Shown: positions 49,448 through 59,948 of the stretch, piece after piece
Layout of the letters: each line of letters starts with the position of its first letter
How positions within the stretch are numbered: position 1 is the stretch's first letter
Source: Hyphomicrobiales bacterium
Lineage (GTDB): Bacteria; Pseudomonadota; Alphaproteobacteria; MED-G09
NCBI GenBank assembly: GCA_028339975.1
Contig: JAOLDG010000009.1
Span: 1-61,324 of the forward strand
Reading direction: 5' to 3'
Length of the DNA: 61,324 nucleotides
The notes under the pieces: model-generated
Told to the model about the DNA's origin: nothing
Seen by the model: only the letters and a program-made list of their open reading frames with translations
The model's database searches: none
Program-made: the position numbers and the translations under genes

Positions 49448-52085
49448 ACTTACCTATAAATGATTTCGATTCTTTAATTTTCTTAAGGCCCAAGGAAAGT
49501 TCTTCTAGTCTATCAAAATTTTCTTGAACAACTTCACTGGGAGCTCTCTCAACAAAACTTTTATTATCCAATTTCTTTTTTAATGAATATATATCATTAG
49601 ATATTTTTTCTTCTTCTTTCTCTATTCTTACTAATTCCATTGATAAATCAATGGATTCGTCAATAACAAGAGAAAAATCTATATCTGATACTGAGAAATA
49701 AGCCGCCCTATCAGAAAATCCTTTTACACTCTCAATAGTTTCTATTCTAACTAACTTTTTTAAAAACATATTAATATTTTCAATTTTACTTAATTCTTTA
49801 TAGTCCTTTTCCATTACTTCTAAAGATAAGTTAGCTTTAGCTGGTATATTTAGCTCCGACCTTATTGATCTTATTGATGATATTATTTCAATTAATCGAT
49901 CTGTATTTAAAGAGAGGCCCTGATCCTCGTCCTCTGGTAGATTAAAATCCCAGTTACTAAGGATTAATGGCTTTCCCTTAAAACCTAAGCTATCCCACAA
50001 TTCTTCAGTTATAAAAGGCATAAATGGATGGAGTTTAGTCAAAATAAATTTTAGTGAAAAAGCTGTCATAGCTCTTACTTCTTGAGTATGCTCAAGATCT
50101 GGTGAGTCAAAATAAGGTTTGATTAATTCCAGATACCAATCACAAAACACGTGCCAGATAAAATGGTAAATCTCATTTGAGGCTTCGTTAAATTTATACT
50201 CGCTTAGATAAATATTAATTTTTTTATCAGTTTTTATAATCTCGCCTAAAATCCAATTTGTTAATATGCAATCTAAGTTATCTAAATCAATTTTTTTATG
50301 TTTAAGACAGTCATTCATTTCACAAAAACGTGAGGCATTCCAGAGTTTAGTTCCAAAATTCCTATAACCCTCAACCCTTGATTTGGATAATTTAATATCT
50401 CTTCCTTGAGAGGCCATTGAGGCAAGAGTAAACCTCAGGGAATCAGCGCCATATTCATCAATGAGGTCCAGTGGATCAACAACATTGCCCTTTGATTTAG
50501 ACATTTTTTGACCATTTTCATCACGTACTAATGCGTGAATATAAACTTCTGAAAAAGGTATTTTCTTTTGAAAATAATGCCCCATCATCATCATTCGAGC
50601 TACCCAGAAAAATATTATGTCAAAACCAGTTATTAAAAGGCTGGTGGGATAGTATCTATCAAGGTCATTTTTATCATTAGGCCAGTCGAGGGTGCTAAAA
50701 GGCCATAAAGCTGATGAAAACCAAGTATCTAGAACATCCTCGTCACGTGTTATAGTATCTGTATTGAATTTTTCTTTTGCTATCTCCTTAGCTTCCAGTT
50801 CAGATTTGGCAACAATAATTTCATCATTATCAGTATACCAGGCAGGAATACGGTGCCCCCACCATAATTGTCTTGATATACACCAGGGCTGAATATTATT
50901 CATCCACTCAAAATATGTTTTAGACCAATTTTCAGGAACAAATTTTGTTTCACCATTTTTAACACTATCAATGGCAGGCTTTGCCAATGTCTTGGCGTCA
51001 ACATACCATTGATCTGTAAGATAAGGCTCTATGACTACATCAGACCTATCACCATGCGGTATCGTATTTAAATAAGGCTCAGCCTTAACTAGGTTTCCAC
51101 TACCTTCTAGCTTTTCAAGTAATATTTCCCTAGCCTTAAACCTATCAAGACCCTGCCACTCTTTTGGTGTATTTTCATTTAAAGCACCATCAATATCTAA
51201 AATAGATATCATTTCAAGATTATTTCTTTTACCAACTTCAAAATCATTAAAATCATGGGCGGGTGTTATTTTAACTGCTCCACTGCCCTGTTCTGGATCG
51301 GCATATTCATCTTCGATAATTGGAATAGCTCTATTAACTATTGGTATAATAATTTTCTTTCCTATTAATTTTTTATACCGTACGTCATCTGGATGAACAG
51401 CAATTGCAGTATCCCCAAACATTGTTTCTGGTCTTGTAGTTGCAATTATTATTGATTTTTTTGAATCTTCTTCAAAGGGATACCTAATATACCAAAGATA
51501 ACCATCGGTTTCCTTTTGGATGACTTCAAGATCGGAAATAGCAGTTTTTAATCCTGGATCCCAGTTAACAAGTCTTTTATCTTTATAAATCAGACCATCA
51601 TTATAAAGATCAACAAAAACCTTAATAACCGCATCAGAAAGACCATCGTCCATTGTAAATCTTTCCCTACTCCAGTCACATGAAGCCCCTAACCTTCTCA
51701 GTTGCTCTGTAATTGTTCCTCCGGATTTTTCTTTCCATTTCCATATCTCTTCAATAAAAGGTTCTCTTCCAAAGGTTTTTCTATCAATATTCTTATCCTT
51801 TGCTAAATTTCTTTCTACAACCATTTGAGTGGCTATTCCGGCATGATCTGTTCCAGGTTGCCATAAAACATCCTTGCCCTTCATTCTTTGATAGCGAACT
51901 ATTATATCCTGGAGTGTTGTATTTAATGCATGACCCATATGCAAACTTCCAGTAACGTTTGGAGGAGGCATAACAATAGAGAATTTCTCAGAACCATCCC
52001 TGGATGGCTTAAAAAATCCTTCGGATTCCCAAATGTTATAAATGCGCCTCTCAGATTTAGAGGGATCATATTTTTTATCAATCAT
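49431..52085 (-). CDS. valS: Valyl-tRNA synthetase
   Basis: An 884-residue class I synthetase. HIGH-type PPPNVTGSLHMGHALN near the N-terminus (40-55), editing domain, KMSKS in GQKMSKSKGNVVDPLDLI (about 530-547), an anticodon-binding helical region and a C-terminal coiled-coil arm (from about residue 815). Attaches valine to tRNA-Val. It follows the PopZ-like gene by 1 nt. Confidence 0.98.
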   Translation of the reverse strand: MIDKKYDPSKSERRIYNIWESEGFFKPSRDGSEKFSIVMPPPNVTGSLHMGHALNTTLQDIIVRYQRMKGKDVLWQPGTDHAGIATQMVVERNLAKDKNIDRKTFGREPFIEEIWKWKEKSGGTITEQLRRLGASCDWSRERFTMDDGLSDAVIKVFVDLYNDGLIYKDKRLVNWDPGLKTAISDLEVIQKETDGYLWYIRYPFEEDSKKSIIIATTRPETMFGDTAIAVHPDDVRYKKLIGKKIIIPIVNRAIPIIEDEYADPEQGSGAVKITPAHDFNDFEVGKRNNLEMISILDIDGALNENTPKEWQGLDRFKAREILLEKLEGSGNLVKAEPYLNTIPHGDRSDVVIEPYLTDQWYVDAKTLAKPAIDSVKNGETKFVPENWSKTYFEWMNNIQPWCISRQLWWGHRIPAWYTDNDEIIVAKSELEAKEIAKEKFNTDTITRDEDVLDTWFSSALWPFSTLDWPNDKNDLDRYYPTSLLITGFDIIFFWVARMMMMGHYFQKKIPFSEVYIHALVRDENGQKMSKSKGNVVDPLDLIDEYGADSLRFTLASMASQGRDIKLSKSRVEGYRNFGTKLWNASRFCEMNDCLKHKKIDLDNLDCILTNWILGEIIKTDKKINIYLSEYKFNEASNEIYHFIWHVFCDWYLELIKPYFDSPDLEHTQEVRAMTAFSLKFILTKLHPFMPFITEELWDSLGFKGKPLILSNWDFNLPEDEDQGLSLNTDRLIEIISSIRSIRSELNIPAKANLSLEVMEKDYKELSKIENINMFLKKLVRIETIESVKGFSDRAAYFSVSDIDFSLVIDESIDLSMELVRIEKEEEKISNDIYSLKKKLDNKSFVERAPSEVVQENFDRLEELSLGLKKIKESKSFIGKFVSND

Positions 52086-52086
52086 A

Positions 52087-52491
52087 TTAGTTACGTTTTT
52101 TAAATAATTTTGCTACTTCTTCTTTAACAGATTCTTCTACAATCGGTTTTAAATTATTAGCAAACCATTCGTTAAGTGTTTCTCTAACAGTTTCTTTTAT
52201 AATATCATCGATTGATAGGTCAGATAGAAAATTACCCTCGTCTAAATTAAGATTCTTTCTTAAGTCCTCAGCGAAATCTCCCTCAATAGGTTGCTCAATG
52301 GGAATATCATTTATCTCTACAACATCATCCAAAAGAATTGAGTCATCATCATCTGAAATAACATCAGTTAACTCAAGGACTTCATCTTCAACTTCATCAC
52401 TTTTAGAAATCTTCTCATTGGAAATTACTTCCTTAATAGATGAAAGAATTTCATTAACGGACATTTCTTGACTATTTTCTTCAGATACCAT
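52087..52491 (-). CDS. DUF2497 / PopZ-like polar organising protein
   Basis: A 134-residue acidic protein: N-terminal helix SVNEILSSIKEVISNEK (matching the MEDILASIRRII start of PopZ), a long Asp/Glu-rich disordered centre (VEDEVLELTDVISDDDDSI), and a C-terminal helical domain IKETVRETLNEWFANNLKPIVEESVKEEV. PopZ forms a polar matrix that anchors centromeres in Caulobacter. Placement between tolC and valS is a common alphaproteobacterial order. It is shorter than the classic protein. Confidence 0.8.
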   Translation of the reverse strand: MVSEENSQEMSVNEILSSIKEVISNEKISKSDEVEDEVLELTDVISDDDDSILLDDVVEINDIPIEQPIEGDFAEDLRKNLNLDEGNFLSDLSIDDIIKETVRETLNEWFANNLKPIVEESVKEEVAKLFKKRN

Positions 52492-52524
52492 AATGAGCCC
52501 ACCTTACAAGATAGTAGCTATATT

Positions 52525-53889
52525 TCAATCAACATTTTTAATATCTTTAAATCTCTTCCACCCAAGTTTAAAATTACGTACATTGTTATAGTTTTTAATT
52601 GGATTGTAAGTATCTACTGATAAAGAAAGCTTTTTGGGAGTTAATTCTCCGATATTTAGGAGTAAAAAAAATCTTGATAGCATTGAATCGTTTCTAGCAC
52701 TAATTAATGAAACTTGAGAATCTAAATATTCTCTCTCAGCGTCTAAGACATCTAAATTTGTTCTAGTACCCAACTCAAATTCAATCTTTACACCTTCGAG
52801 AGCTATTTTATTAGCCTCAACTTGTTTTAGAGTGGATTCAATTTTTGATAAAGACGATGTATATTGAGCAAATGCTGTCTTAATTTGTTTTTTTAGGCGT
52901 CTTTTGGATTCAACTAAAAAATACTTATCCCGATTATTAATTTCTTGAGCCTTCCTGATATTAGACCAATTTAGGCCACCAGCAAAAATTGGCATACTTA
53001 CGGATCCAGTAACCTGATAAGAATCTCCGTTATAGTCTCTCATAAAAACTTCTTTTGAATTAGAAAATTCTCCTTGAATGCTTACAACCGGCGAAAGCAT
53101 TGATTTTGCTGAAGCCAGCCCATACCTGGAAGATTTTTCAGTTTTTTCAGCAAAATGTAGTAAAGGACTATTATTTTCGGCAATTAAAATTGCATCACTT
53201 ACTGTGCTAGGTAGTATAATATTTTTTTTAAACTCCAAGAGGTTATTTGGTTCACTTCCAATAATTGCCTTATAATTTGCTTGGCTAATTTCAAGTTTTG
53301 CTCTGGATTCTAGTAAATTAGCTTGCGCCAAAGCGAGCCTAGCTTCAGACTGCGCAACATCAGTTAATGTTAACTCCCCAACTTCAAATTGTATTTTAGT
53401 TACAACTAGCCTTTCGGTTAAAATTTCAAAATTACTTTCCATTAATTCGACAATCTTTTGACTCTTAAGAACACCAAAGAAAGAATCTGCAGCATTAAAA
53501 AGAATTTCTTGCTCTACAATTCTTAGGTTTGCCCTACCAGCCTTTACAGAATTTATAGACTGAAGGCGATTATTGACCAATCTTCCACCGGAAAATAATA
53601 TTTGCTTAGCCTCAATTTTAGAAACCTTAGGTTGGAGTTTGATTTCATTATCATTTCCATAATTAAGAGAGGACTCGCCATAAGAAGTTGAAATACTAAT
53701 TCTTGGAAAAAATCTTGAAGAAGCAGATGAAACATCTTCATCTAATGACCTTAGAAAAGATCTTTCGCCCTCGATTATGGGGTTATTTTTATAGGCAAGT
53801 GAAAGTGCTTGTTCAAGTGTTTCAGAAAAACATGGGGCGCATAAAAAAAAGGAAAGCAAAATATATATTTTCGAATTAATTTTTTGCAT
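52525..53889 (-). CDS. tolC: TolC-family outer-membrane efflux/secretion protein
   Basis: A 454-residue TolC: signal peptide (1-22, ending CFS), then two homologous alpha-hairpin repeats: EQALSLAYKNNPIIEGERSFLRS (family start), FFGVLKSQKIVELMESNFEIL, VGELTLTDVAQSEARLALA, and in half two VEFELGTRTNLDVLDAEREYLDSQ. It forms the outer-membrane duct used by drug efflux pumps and by type I secretion, so it is the natural exit for the DxYIV-tailed proteins here. First gene of tolC-PopZ-valS on this strand. Confidence 0.95.
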   Translation of the reverse strand: MQKINSKIYILLSFFLCAPCFSETLEQALSLAYKNNPIIEGERSFLRSLDEDVSSASSRFFPRISISTSYGESSLNYGNDNEIKLQPKVSKIEAKQILFSGGRLVNNRLQSINSVKAGRANLRIVEQEILFNAADSFFGVLKSQKIVELMESNFEILTERLVVTKIQFEVGELTLTDVAQSEARLALAQANLLESRAKLEISQANYKAIIGSEPNNLLEFKKNIILPSTVSDAILIAENNSPLLHFAEKTEKSSRYGLASAKSMLSPVVSIQGEFSNSKEVFMRDYNGDSYQVTGSVSMPIFAGGLNWSNIRKAQEINNRDKYFLVESKRRLKKQIKTAFAQYTSSLSKIESTLKQVEANKIALEGVKIEFELGTRTNLDVLDAEREYLDSQVSLISARNDSMLSRFFLLLNIGELTPKKLSLSVDTYNPIKNYNNVRNFKLGWKRFKDIKNVD

Positions 53890-53916
53890 AAATACCTCTA
53901 TATGATTTTTTAAAAG

Positions 53917-53932
53917 ATGACGTTAGCGTCAT
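53917..53932. promoter_or_regulatory. Palindrome in the tolC upstream region
   Basis: ATGACG-TTAG-CGTCAT: perfect 6-bp arms, 28 nt upstream of the tolC start on the minus strand. It could be the operator of an efflux regulator or, on the plus strand with its T-rich flank, a weak terminator; no plus-strand gene ends there, so an operator is favoured. Confidence 0.4.
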
Positions 53933-54069
53933 TTTTATATCAATAGATTAAGAGTTATACTATTTCAAGAATTTTATAAGTAAAATTTAATAAAATATTT
54001 AAATTAATTTATAAAATAGAAGACTGGACAAATATGATATAAATCTAATAAGAAAGGTAATATTTTGAT

Positions 54070-54143
54070 GGCCACTTGGCGGAGTGGTTACGCAGCGGCC
54101 TGCAAAGCCGTGGACGCCAGTTCGAATCTGGCAGTGGCCTCCA
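54070..54143 (+). tRNA. tRNA-Cys (anticodon GCA)
   Basis: A 74-nt cloverleaf: acceptor GGCCACT/AGTGGCC, D arm GGCGGAGTGGTTACGC, anticodon stem-loop CGGCC-TGCAAA-GCCG with GCA, T arm GCCAG-TTCGAAT-CTGGC, encoded CCA. It fills part of the 480-nt gap between tolC and sucA. Confidence 0.97.
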
Positions 54144-54304
54144 AAATAATTTAAAAAAGATAAAATTTATTCATGTAATAATTTAAATTTAAATATTTTA
54201 GCAATATTAATTAAACAAGTATTTTGAAGTTAGCCCTCTATTATAATATTGCCTTTGAAAGTAATTAATCTTTTATTTATGAACTAATATTAATTAGAGA
54301 ATTG

Positions 54305-54325
54305 GTTGCATCTATTGGATGCAGC
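54305..54325 (+). promoter_or_regulatory. Hairpin in the sucA leader
   Basis: GTTGCATC (54305-54312) and GATGCAGC (54318-54325) form an 8-bp stem with one wobble pair around a 5-nt loop, 44 nt before the sucA ATG. Small leader structure, possibly involved in expression control; no known riboswitch consensus is recognised. The rest of the 54144-54369 gap holds only AT-rich sequence. Confidence 0.35.
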
Positions 54326-54369
54326 GATTAAAAATAGGTTAAATCTCTTTTGATTCTAAGGAATGAAAA

Positions 54370-57171
54370 ATGAAAGATATAGATAAAGCTTCCGCCCCTG
54401 TAAATACTTCAGATGGTAGCGCTCCGTATATAGAATCTTTATATGAATCTTTCATTGAGGATCCAAAATCTATACCTGAAGATTGGAGAATTTATTTTGA
54501 AACACTTCCGTCATTGCCAGATGATTCAAACGATATTTCTCACAAAGAAATAATTCAGCGTTTTAAATCACAAAGAAGATCTAGATCTAATTCTGTTAAA
54601 TCTCCTGAAAATGACAAGCAAATAAGGGTTATTCAATTAATACAGGCTTATAGGAACCGAGGTCATCAAAGGGCAAAACTTGACCCCCTTGAATTAAAAA
54701 AAGTAGAAAACTGTGAAGATCTAGACCTTGGATTCCATGGATTAAATGAATCAGATTTAGATAAAAAATTTAAAACTGATACTTTAAAAATTAATAAAGA
54801 TATTGCCTCGCTTTCTGAGATAGTAAGTTCTCTAAAGAAAATTTACTGCGGAACTCTTGGTATTGAATATAATTACATAACCAATACACAGGAAAGATTG
54901 TGGTTCCAAGATAGACTAGAGCCCAATATGGGAAAAGTTTATTTTAATAAAGAAGAGAAAATTCATTTACTTAAAAGATTAAACTCAACAGAGGGTTTGG
55001 CAAAATTTTTATCTACTCGTTACCCTGGTATGAAAAGATTTGGAAACGAAGGCTCTGAATCTCTAATCCCCCTTGTGGATAGCTTAATACAAAATAGTAG
55101 TATTTTTGGAGCAGAGCAAATTTGTTTGGGAATGGCTCACAGGGGAAGATTGAATCTATTAGTTAATGTCCTTGGTAAGTCGCCAAAAGAGCTTTTTACA
55201 GAATTTGAGGAAGATTACGAATTAACAGGCGCAAGCACGGGCGATGTAAAATATCATCAAGGTTTCTCGTCTAATCTCCTTACCCCCAATGGGGAGGTAC
55301 ATGTTTCACTAAACAGTAACCCTTCTCACCTAGAAATCGTTAACCCTGTTGTTGAGGGCTCGGTCAGAGCTCGCCAAGAAAGACTTGGTGATAATCAGAA
55401 AGATTTGGTGATACCAATTTTAATTCATGGGGACGCCTCTTTTTCTGGTCAAGGAGTTGTGATGGAAACATTACAGATGTCGCAAACGAGAGGTTACGGT
55501 GTTGGCGGAACCATTCATGTAATTGTTAATAATCAGATAGGGTTTACAACATCCAATGAAAAAGACTCTCGGTCTACTCCCTACTCAACAGATGTTGCTA
55601 AAATGATTGAGTGCCCTATTCTTCATGTCAATGGAGATGACCCCGAAATGGTCGTTTTTGCTGCAAAGCTTGCATGTGAATATAGATACACTTTTAAAAA
55701 GGATATTATCATAGACATGTTCTGCTTTAGGCGACGAGGCCACAATGAGGCTGATGAGCCCTCAGCAACTCAGCCTTTAATGTATAAAGAAATCAATAAA
55801 CACAAATCTGTAAAGGATCAATATCAAAAAAGTCTTATGGATGAGAGTATTATCTCTAAAGAAGAGTGCGAAGAAATTCAAAAAAGCTATAGAAATTCTT
55901 TAGAAAAAGGAGAATCTGTTACCGATAACCTTGCATCTGAAAATCAAGAAAAATGGTTTGATTGGACACCTTACTTAGATAGGAAATGGGATGAAGAGGT
56001 AAGTACAAAATTTGATAAAGAAAAATTTAATGAATTAGGCAATTCAATCTGTTCAGCCCCTGAGGGTTTCGAGATACAAAAACAAGTAGCAAAAATAATA
56101 GAAGATAGAAAAAAAATGAATGCAGGAGAAATTCCAATTAATTGGGGTTTTGCTGAAAATATGGCATATGCAACACTTCTAAGTGAAGGTTACCCTATTC
56201 GTTTTACAGGTCAAGATTCAAGAAGGGGAACTTTTGCTCACAGGCATTCAACACTTCATGATCAAAATAATGGAACTGAGTACATACCTTTAGTAAGTAT
56301 AGCTAATAAAAATAATACAAAAATTGATCTTTACGACTCACTTCTGTCAGAGGAAGCTGTTTTAGGTTTTGAATATGGTTATTCAACAACATGGCCTACT
56401 GGATTGGTTATTTGGGAAGCTCAATTTGGAGATTTTGCTAATGGCGCTCAAGTAGTAATAGATCAGTTTATAGTTTCAGCGGAACATAAATGGGAGAGGC
56501 TTTCTGGTTTAGTGATGCTTTTACCGCATGGGTATGAGGGTCAAGGTCCTGAGCACAGCAGTGCTAGATTAGAGAGATATCTTCAGTTATGTGCTCACGA
56601 TAATATTCAAGTATGTATTCCCTCAACTCCATCTCAAATTTATCACCTTCTTAGACTGCAAACTATTAGAAAAATGAGAAGACCTTTGATAATACTTTCG
56701 CCAAAGAGTTTATTAAGACATCCAATGGCAATATCAAACTTAAGCGAACTAACGGATGGAGGATTTAAAACTATCATTGAGGATGAAAGTGTAGAACATA
56801 AGAATGTAAAAAAGATTATTCTATGCTCGGGTAAAGTTTTTTATGATCTCGACAAAAAAAGAAAAGAATTAAAGCTAAAAGATGTTGGAATTTTAAGAAT
56901 GGAACAATTGTATTCATTTCCTTACAATGATTTAGAAAAATCATTATTAAAATATCCAAACACAGAAGATTTTGTTTGGTGCCAGGAAGAACCTGCCAAT
57001 CAAGGAGCATGGTTTAGTCATCGTCATAGAATCCAAAGAGTTTTAGATCGCTTTTCCTCGAATCAAATTAGATTAGTTAGTAGACCTTCAGCATCCGCAC
57101 CTGCGGTAGGTTTAAATAAATTGCATAAAATACAACAAGAAGCTTTAATTAAGGAAGCTCTTAAGTCTTAG
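54370..57171 (+). CDS. sucA: 2-oxoglutarate dehydrogenase E1 component
   Basis: A 933-residue thiamine-diphosphate enzyme. N-terminal E1 segment [21 protein letters not shown], the core [42 protein letters not shown] (GDG-like ThDP motif), [33 protein letters not shown] and [21 protein letters not shown]. It decarboxylates 2-oxoglutarate in the TCA cycle. AAGGA lies 7 nt before the ATG. First gene of sucAB; sucB follows 10 nt later; the E3 gene is not in the window. Confidence 0.98.
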   Translation: MKDIDKASAPVNTSDGSAPYIESLYESFIEDPKSIPEDWRIYFETLPSLPDDSNDISHKEIIQRFKSQRRSRSNSVKSPENDKQIRVIQLIQAYRNRGHQRAKLDPLELKKVENCEDLDLGFHGLNESDLDKKFKTDTLKINKDIASLSEIVSSLKKIYCGTLGIEYNYITNTQERLWFQDRLEPNMGKVYFNKEEKIHLLKRLNSTEGLAKFLSTRYPGMKRFGNEGSESLIPLVDSLIQNSSIFGAEQICLGMAHRGRLNLLVNVLGKSPKELFTEFEEDYELTGASTGDVKYHQGFSSNLLTPNGEVHVSLNSNPSHLEIVNPVVEGSVRARQERLGDNQKDLVIPILIHGDASFSGQGVVMETLQMSQTRGYGVGGTIHVIVNNQIGFTTSNEKDSRSTPYSTDVAKMIECPILHVNGDDPEMVVFAAKLACEYRYTFKKDIIIDMFCFRRRGHNEADEPSATQPLMYKEINKHKSVKDQYQKSLMDESIISKEECEEIQKSYRNSLEKGESVTDNLASENQEKWFDWTPYLDRKWDEEVSTKFDKEKFNELGNSICSAPEGFEIQKQVAKIIEDRKKMNAGEIPINWGFAENMAYATLLSEGYPIRFTGQDSRRGTFAHRHSTLHDQNNGTEYIPLVSIANKNNTKIDLYDSLLSEEAVLGFEYGYSTTWPTGLVIWEAQFGDFANGAQVVIDQFIVSAEHKWERLSGLVMLLPHGYEGQGPEHSSARLERYLQLCAHDNIQVCIPSTPSQIYHLLRLQTIRKMRRPLIILSPKSLLRHPMAISNLSELTDGGFKTIIEDESVEHKNVKKIILCSGKVFYDLDKKRKELKLKDVGILRMEQLYSFPYNDLEKSLLKYPNTEDFVWCQEEPANQGAWFSHRHRIQRVLDRFSSNQIRLVSRPSASAPAVGLNKLHKIQQEALIKEALKS

Positions 57172-57181
57172 GGGAAGCAGA

Positions 57182-58378
57182 ATGGTCACAGAAATTAAAT
57201 CTCCAACATACCCAGAATCAGTTGCTGATGGGACAATTGCTAATTGGGTTAAAAAGGAAGGTCAGGCTGTTAAGCAGGATGAGCTAATAGCTGAGATCGA
57301 AACAGATAAAATTGTTTTAGAAGTTTTATCTCCCATTAATGGTAAAATTTCAAAAATTTTAAAACCTGAAGGTGAGGTAGTTAATAGTGGTGAGCTAATA
57401 GCTCAAATAGAGGAGACCTCTGGTCATGCTGAAGAGGAAGATCAAGAGGATAGTTTAAAAGAAAATGTTTCTTCCAAAAATGAAAATAACTCACTAAATC
57501 ATGGGCCTGCGGTTAGGCGCATGCTTGAAGAATATAATCTTGATCCAAAAAATATAACTGGATCAGGTAAAGATGGAAGAATTTCAAAATCTGATATTAA
57601 AAATTATTTAGAAAATATAAATAAAAAACCTGAAAAGCCTATCGAAAAAGATATGAGTACCTCTAGTGGATTGACTGATAGAGATGAGGAAAGGGTTCCT
57701 ATGTCTAGAATGAGGTCGACTATAGCAAAAAGACTTCTTTCAGTTACACAAGAAACTGCAATGTTAACAACATTTAATGAAGTCGATATGAAGCCAATCA
57801 AAGATTTAAGAAAAAAATTTGGTGATGAGTTTCAAACTGAACACGGTTTAAAGCTAGGTTTTATGGGTTTTTTCGTTTCTGCTTCAATAAATGCTCTTAA
57901 AAAATTTCCAGTTGCAAATGCATCTATTGATGGAACCGATGTTATTTACCACGGCTATCAAGATATTAGCGTAGCTGTTTCGACTGATAGAGGGCTTGTT
58001 GTTCCAGTTATTAGGGATGCAGATATATTGACCCTTCCAGATATCGAGAAGTCAATCCTCGAGTATTCTGAGAAAGCTAAAGAAGGTAAATTATCAATTG
58101 AGGATATGCAGGGTGGAACATTTACTATATCAAATGGGGGAGTCTTTGGCTCTCTTTTATCAACGCCAATTCTTAATGCGCCTCAAACAGCAATACTTGG
58201 AATGCATACAATTCAGGATAGAGTCGTTGTAATTGAAGGTGAAATGAAAATAAGACCTATGATGTATCTTGCTTTAAGCTATGATCATCGTTTATTAGAC
58301 GGAAAGGATGCCGTAGCTTTTCTTATATGCATAAAAGAGCAGCTTGAATCACCCCAACGTTTATTGTTAAATTTGTAA
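57182..58378 (+). CDS. sucB: Dihydrolipoamide succinyltransferase (E2 of 2-oxoglutarate dehydrogenase)
   Basis: A 398-residue E2: one lipoyl domain with Lys43 in [11 protein letters not shown], an acidic linker, a peripheral subunit-binding domain (about 104-140, [18 protein letters not shown] ... GRISKSDI) and a catalytic acyltransferase domain ending with [16 protein letters not shown], which holds the active-site His. It transfers succinyl groups to CoA. Slightly short but complete. Convergent with the P450, 31 nt apart. Confidence 0.97.
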   Translation: MVTEIKSPTYPESVADGTIANWVKKEGQAVKQDELIAEIETDKIVLEVLSPINGKISKILKPEGEVVNSGELIAQIEETSGHAEEEDQEDSLKENVSSKNENNSLNHGPAVRRMLEEYNLDPKNITGSGKDGRISKSDIKNYLENINKKPEKPIEKDMSTSSGLTDRDEERVPMSRMRSTIAKRLLSVTQETAMLTTFNEVDMKPIKDLRKKFGDEFQTEHGLKLGFMGFFVSASINALKKFPVANASIDGTDVIYHGYQDISVAVSTDRGLVVPVIRDADILTLPDIEKSILEYSEKAKEGKLSIEDMQGGTFTISNGGVFGSLLSTPILNAPQTAILGMHTIQDRVVVIEGEMKIRPMMYLALSYDHRLLDGKDAVAFLICIKEQLESPQRLLLNL

Positions 58379-58409
58379 AAAATTTAGTCTTAGGTCTATC
58401 GCTATAAGA

Positions 58410-59687
58410 TTATTCTGCCTCAAAATCGATATGAAGTTCTTTTAGTGCCCTCAACAAATAATGAGGGTGGTGCTGAAAATCATTTTTATCTTTTGAAAAT
58501 CTCATACTTTTAAATCTATCGGTCACAGCCTTAAATCCCCACCATAACTCCCTTCTTGCAAGAGGAGCGCCCAAACAATGATGAGTACCGGAGCCAAAAC
58601 CCATATGCGATCCTGCTTTCTTTCTATCAAGGTCTATTTTGTCAGGATTTTCGAAAGCTCTCTCGTCTCTATTAGCCGCAGCATAACGAACATTAACTAC
58701 AGAACCCTTTGGCATTTGAACTCCGTGAAAATCTACATCACAGGCTGTTGTTCTCATTAAGCTTTGGACAGGTGACTCCAACCTAAGAACCTCCTCAACA
58801 AAAACCTTTAAATATTTATCAGGATCAGATTTTAATTTTTCCCAAACATCGGGGTTGTCTATCAGAAGCCTAATGCCTGCGGATAATGCATTTGTAGTTG
58901 TTTCACTTCCTCCCACAAAGGTATCTGCCATCATTTCCGCATGAAGTTCATTGTCATTTAAGGGACGACCCCACTCCTCAATAACAGTATTAACAAGCTC
59001 ACTTAGCAAAGTCTCATCTGGATTTTTTCTAAGTTTTTCAAAAATTGGTTGGAAATAATGTTGGCCTTCAATTTCTTTTTCAATAGCCTCAAGCTCCTCT
59101 TCCTTAGTTAGCATCATCCCTATTCTATGAAAAAAAGCATCTGTAGAAATTTTAATTTTCCAAAGATCTTCATCACTCTTTATACCCATTTGCACACCAA
59201 TTATTTTTAAAGGCATTGGAATAGAAAATTGCTTAACCCAATCACAAGATCCGTCTGCAATAAAAGAATCAATTAGGTCGTAAGCAGTATCTTTTACGAC
59301 ACCCTCTAATTCTTTAATTTTACTTGGACGGAAAGCTTTATCAAAAATATTCCTCATTTCTTTATGATTGGGATTATCTCTACCAGCAAGAGTTGGTGAT
59401 GGAACCCATCCCTTTTCTTCAAAAAGCTTTACTCCCTGACGAACATGGTCAGTATTAATATTTGATTCTGCTTTTTGAGCTGCCGCTCCAAATGAACTAC
59501 TAAAATTTTCAGTATCTAACAAAAGCTCCTTTACATAATCATAGCGTGTAACAATAAAAAAACCTGTTTTAGGGTCTTGATATACAGGAGCTTCGTCTCG
59601 AAGGGTCTTGTATGCTGAATAAGGACATTGCTGGACCTCAGGGTTGGTGAGATCTACCTCACTAGCATTGATAGAATTATTTTCCAT
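58410..59687 (-). CDS. Cytochrome P450 (full length)
   Basis: A 425-residue soluble bacterial P450. I-helix VGGSETTTNAL (about 258-268), ExxR at Glu299-Arg302 (EEVLRLESP), and the heme-binding loop GFGSGTHHCLGAPLARRE with Cys371. No membrane anchor. It oxidises small hydrophobic compounds with electrons from a ferredoxin; the partner is not adjacent and the substrate is unknown. A second P450 begins the window at 1-210, with a similar N-terminal region (NPEVQQCPYSAYKTLRDEAPVY). Confidence 0.95.
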   Translation of the reverse strand: MENNSINASEVDLTNPEVQQCPYSAYKTLRDEAPVYQDPKTGFFIVTRYDYVKELLLDTENFSSSFGAAAQKAESNINTDHVRQGVKLFEEKGWVPSPTLAGRDNPNHKEMRNIFDKAFRPSKIKELEGVVKDTAYDLIDSFIADGSCDWVKQFSIPMPLKIIGVQMGIKSDEDLWKIKISTDAFFHRIGMMLTKEEELEAIEKEIEGQHYFQPIFEKLRKNPDETLLSELVNTVIEEWGRPLNDNELHAEMMADTFVGGSETTTNALSAGIRLLIDNPDVWEKLKSDPDKYLKVFVEEVLRLESPVQSLMRTTACDVDFHGVQMPKGSVVNVRYAAANRDERAFENPDKIDLDRKKAGSHMGFGSGTHHCLGAPLARRELWWGFKAVTDRFKSMRFSKDKNDFQHHPHYLLRALKELHIDFEAE

Positions 59688-59752
59688 TAGTTCACTCCCC
59701 TCAGTTTGTATAGTAATATTTTATATAAAATTTTCTAAGTAAATTAAAATTA

Positions 59753-59923
59753 TTACCGATTATTTATGTCTTTCATACTTTTTTCTAATTCAGAAACTCT
59801 TTTCTCAAGCCTCTCTAGGGCTTCTTTTTTAACAAACCCTGATTCATTCATAAATTTTTCAAGAGCAGGTTTCATCATTTTTTCCATACCCTTTAAATCT
59901 TTAGCCATATTAAAAATATTCAT
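59753..59923 (-). CDS. 56-residue coiled-coil protein (possible UbiK/phasin-like)
   Basis: ATG at 59923 with AGGAG 7 nt upstream; product begins MNIFNMAKDLKGMEKMMKPA and ends in a heptad helix ALERLEKRVSELEKSMKD. The FVKKEALERLEKRVSELEK segment recalls the C-terminal trimeric coiled coil of BMFP/UbiK proteins or of phasins, but the length is short and the identity is not secure. Encoded 26 nt upstream in position of the desaturase-family gene end, same strand. Confidence 0.5.
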   Translation of the reverse strand: MNIFNMAKDLKGMEKMMKPALEKFMNESGFVKKEALERLEKRVSELEKSMKDINNR

Positions 59924-59948
59924 ATCAATCTCCTAATAATTAAAAATA

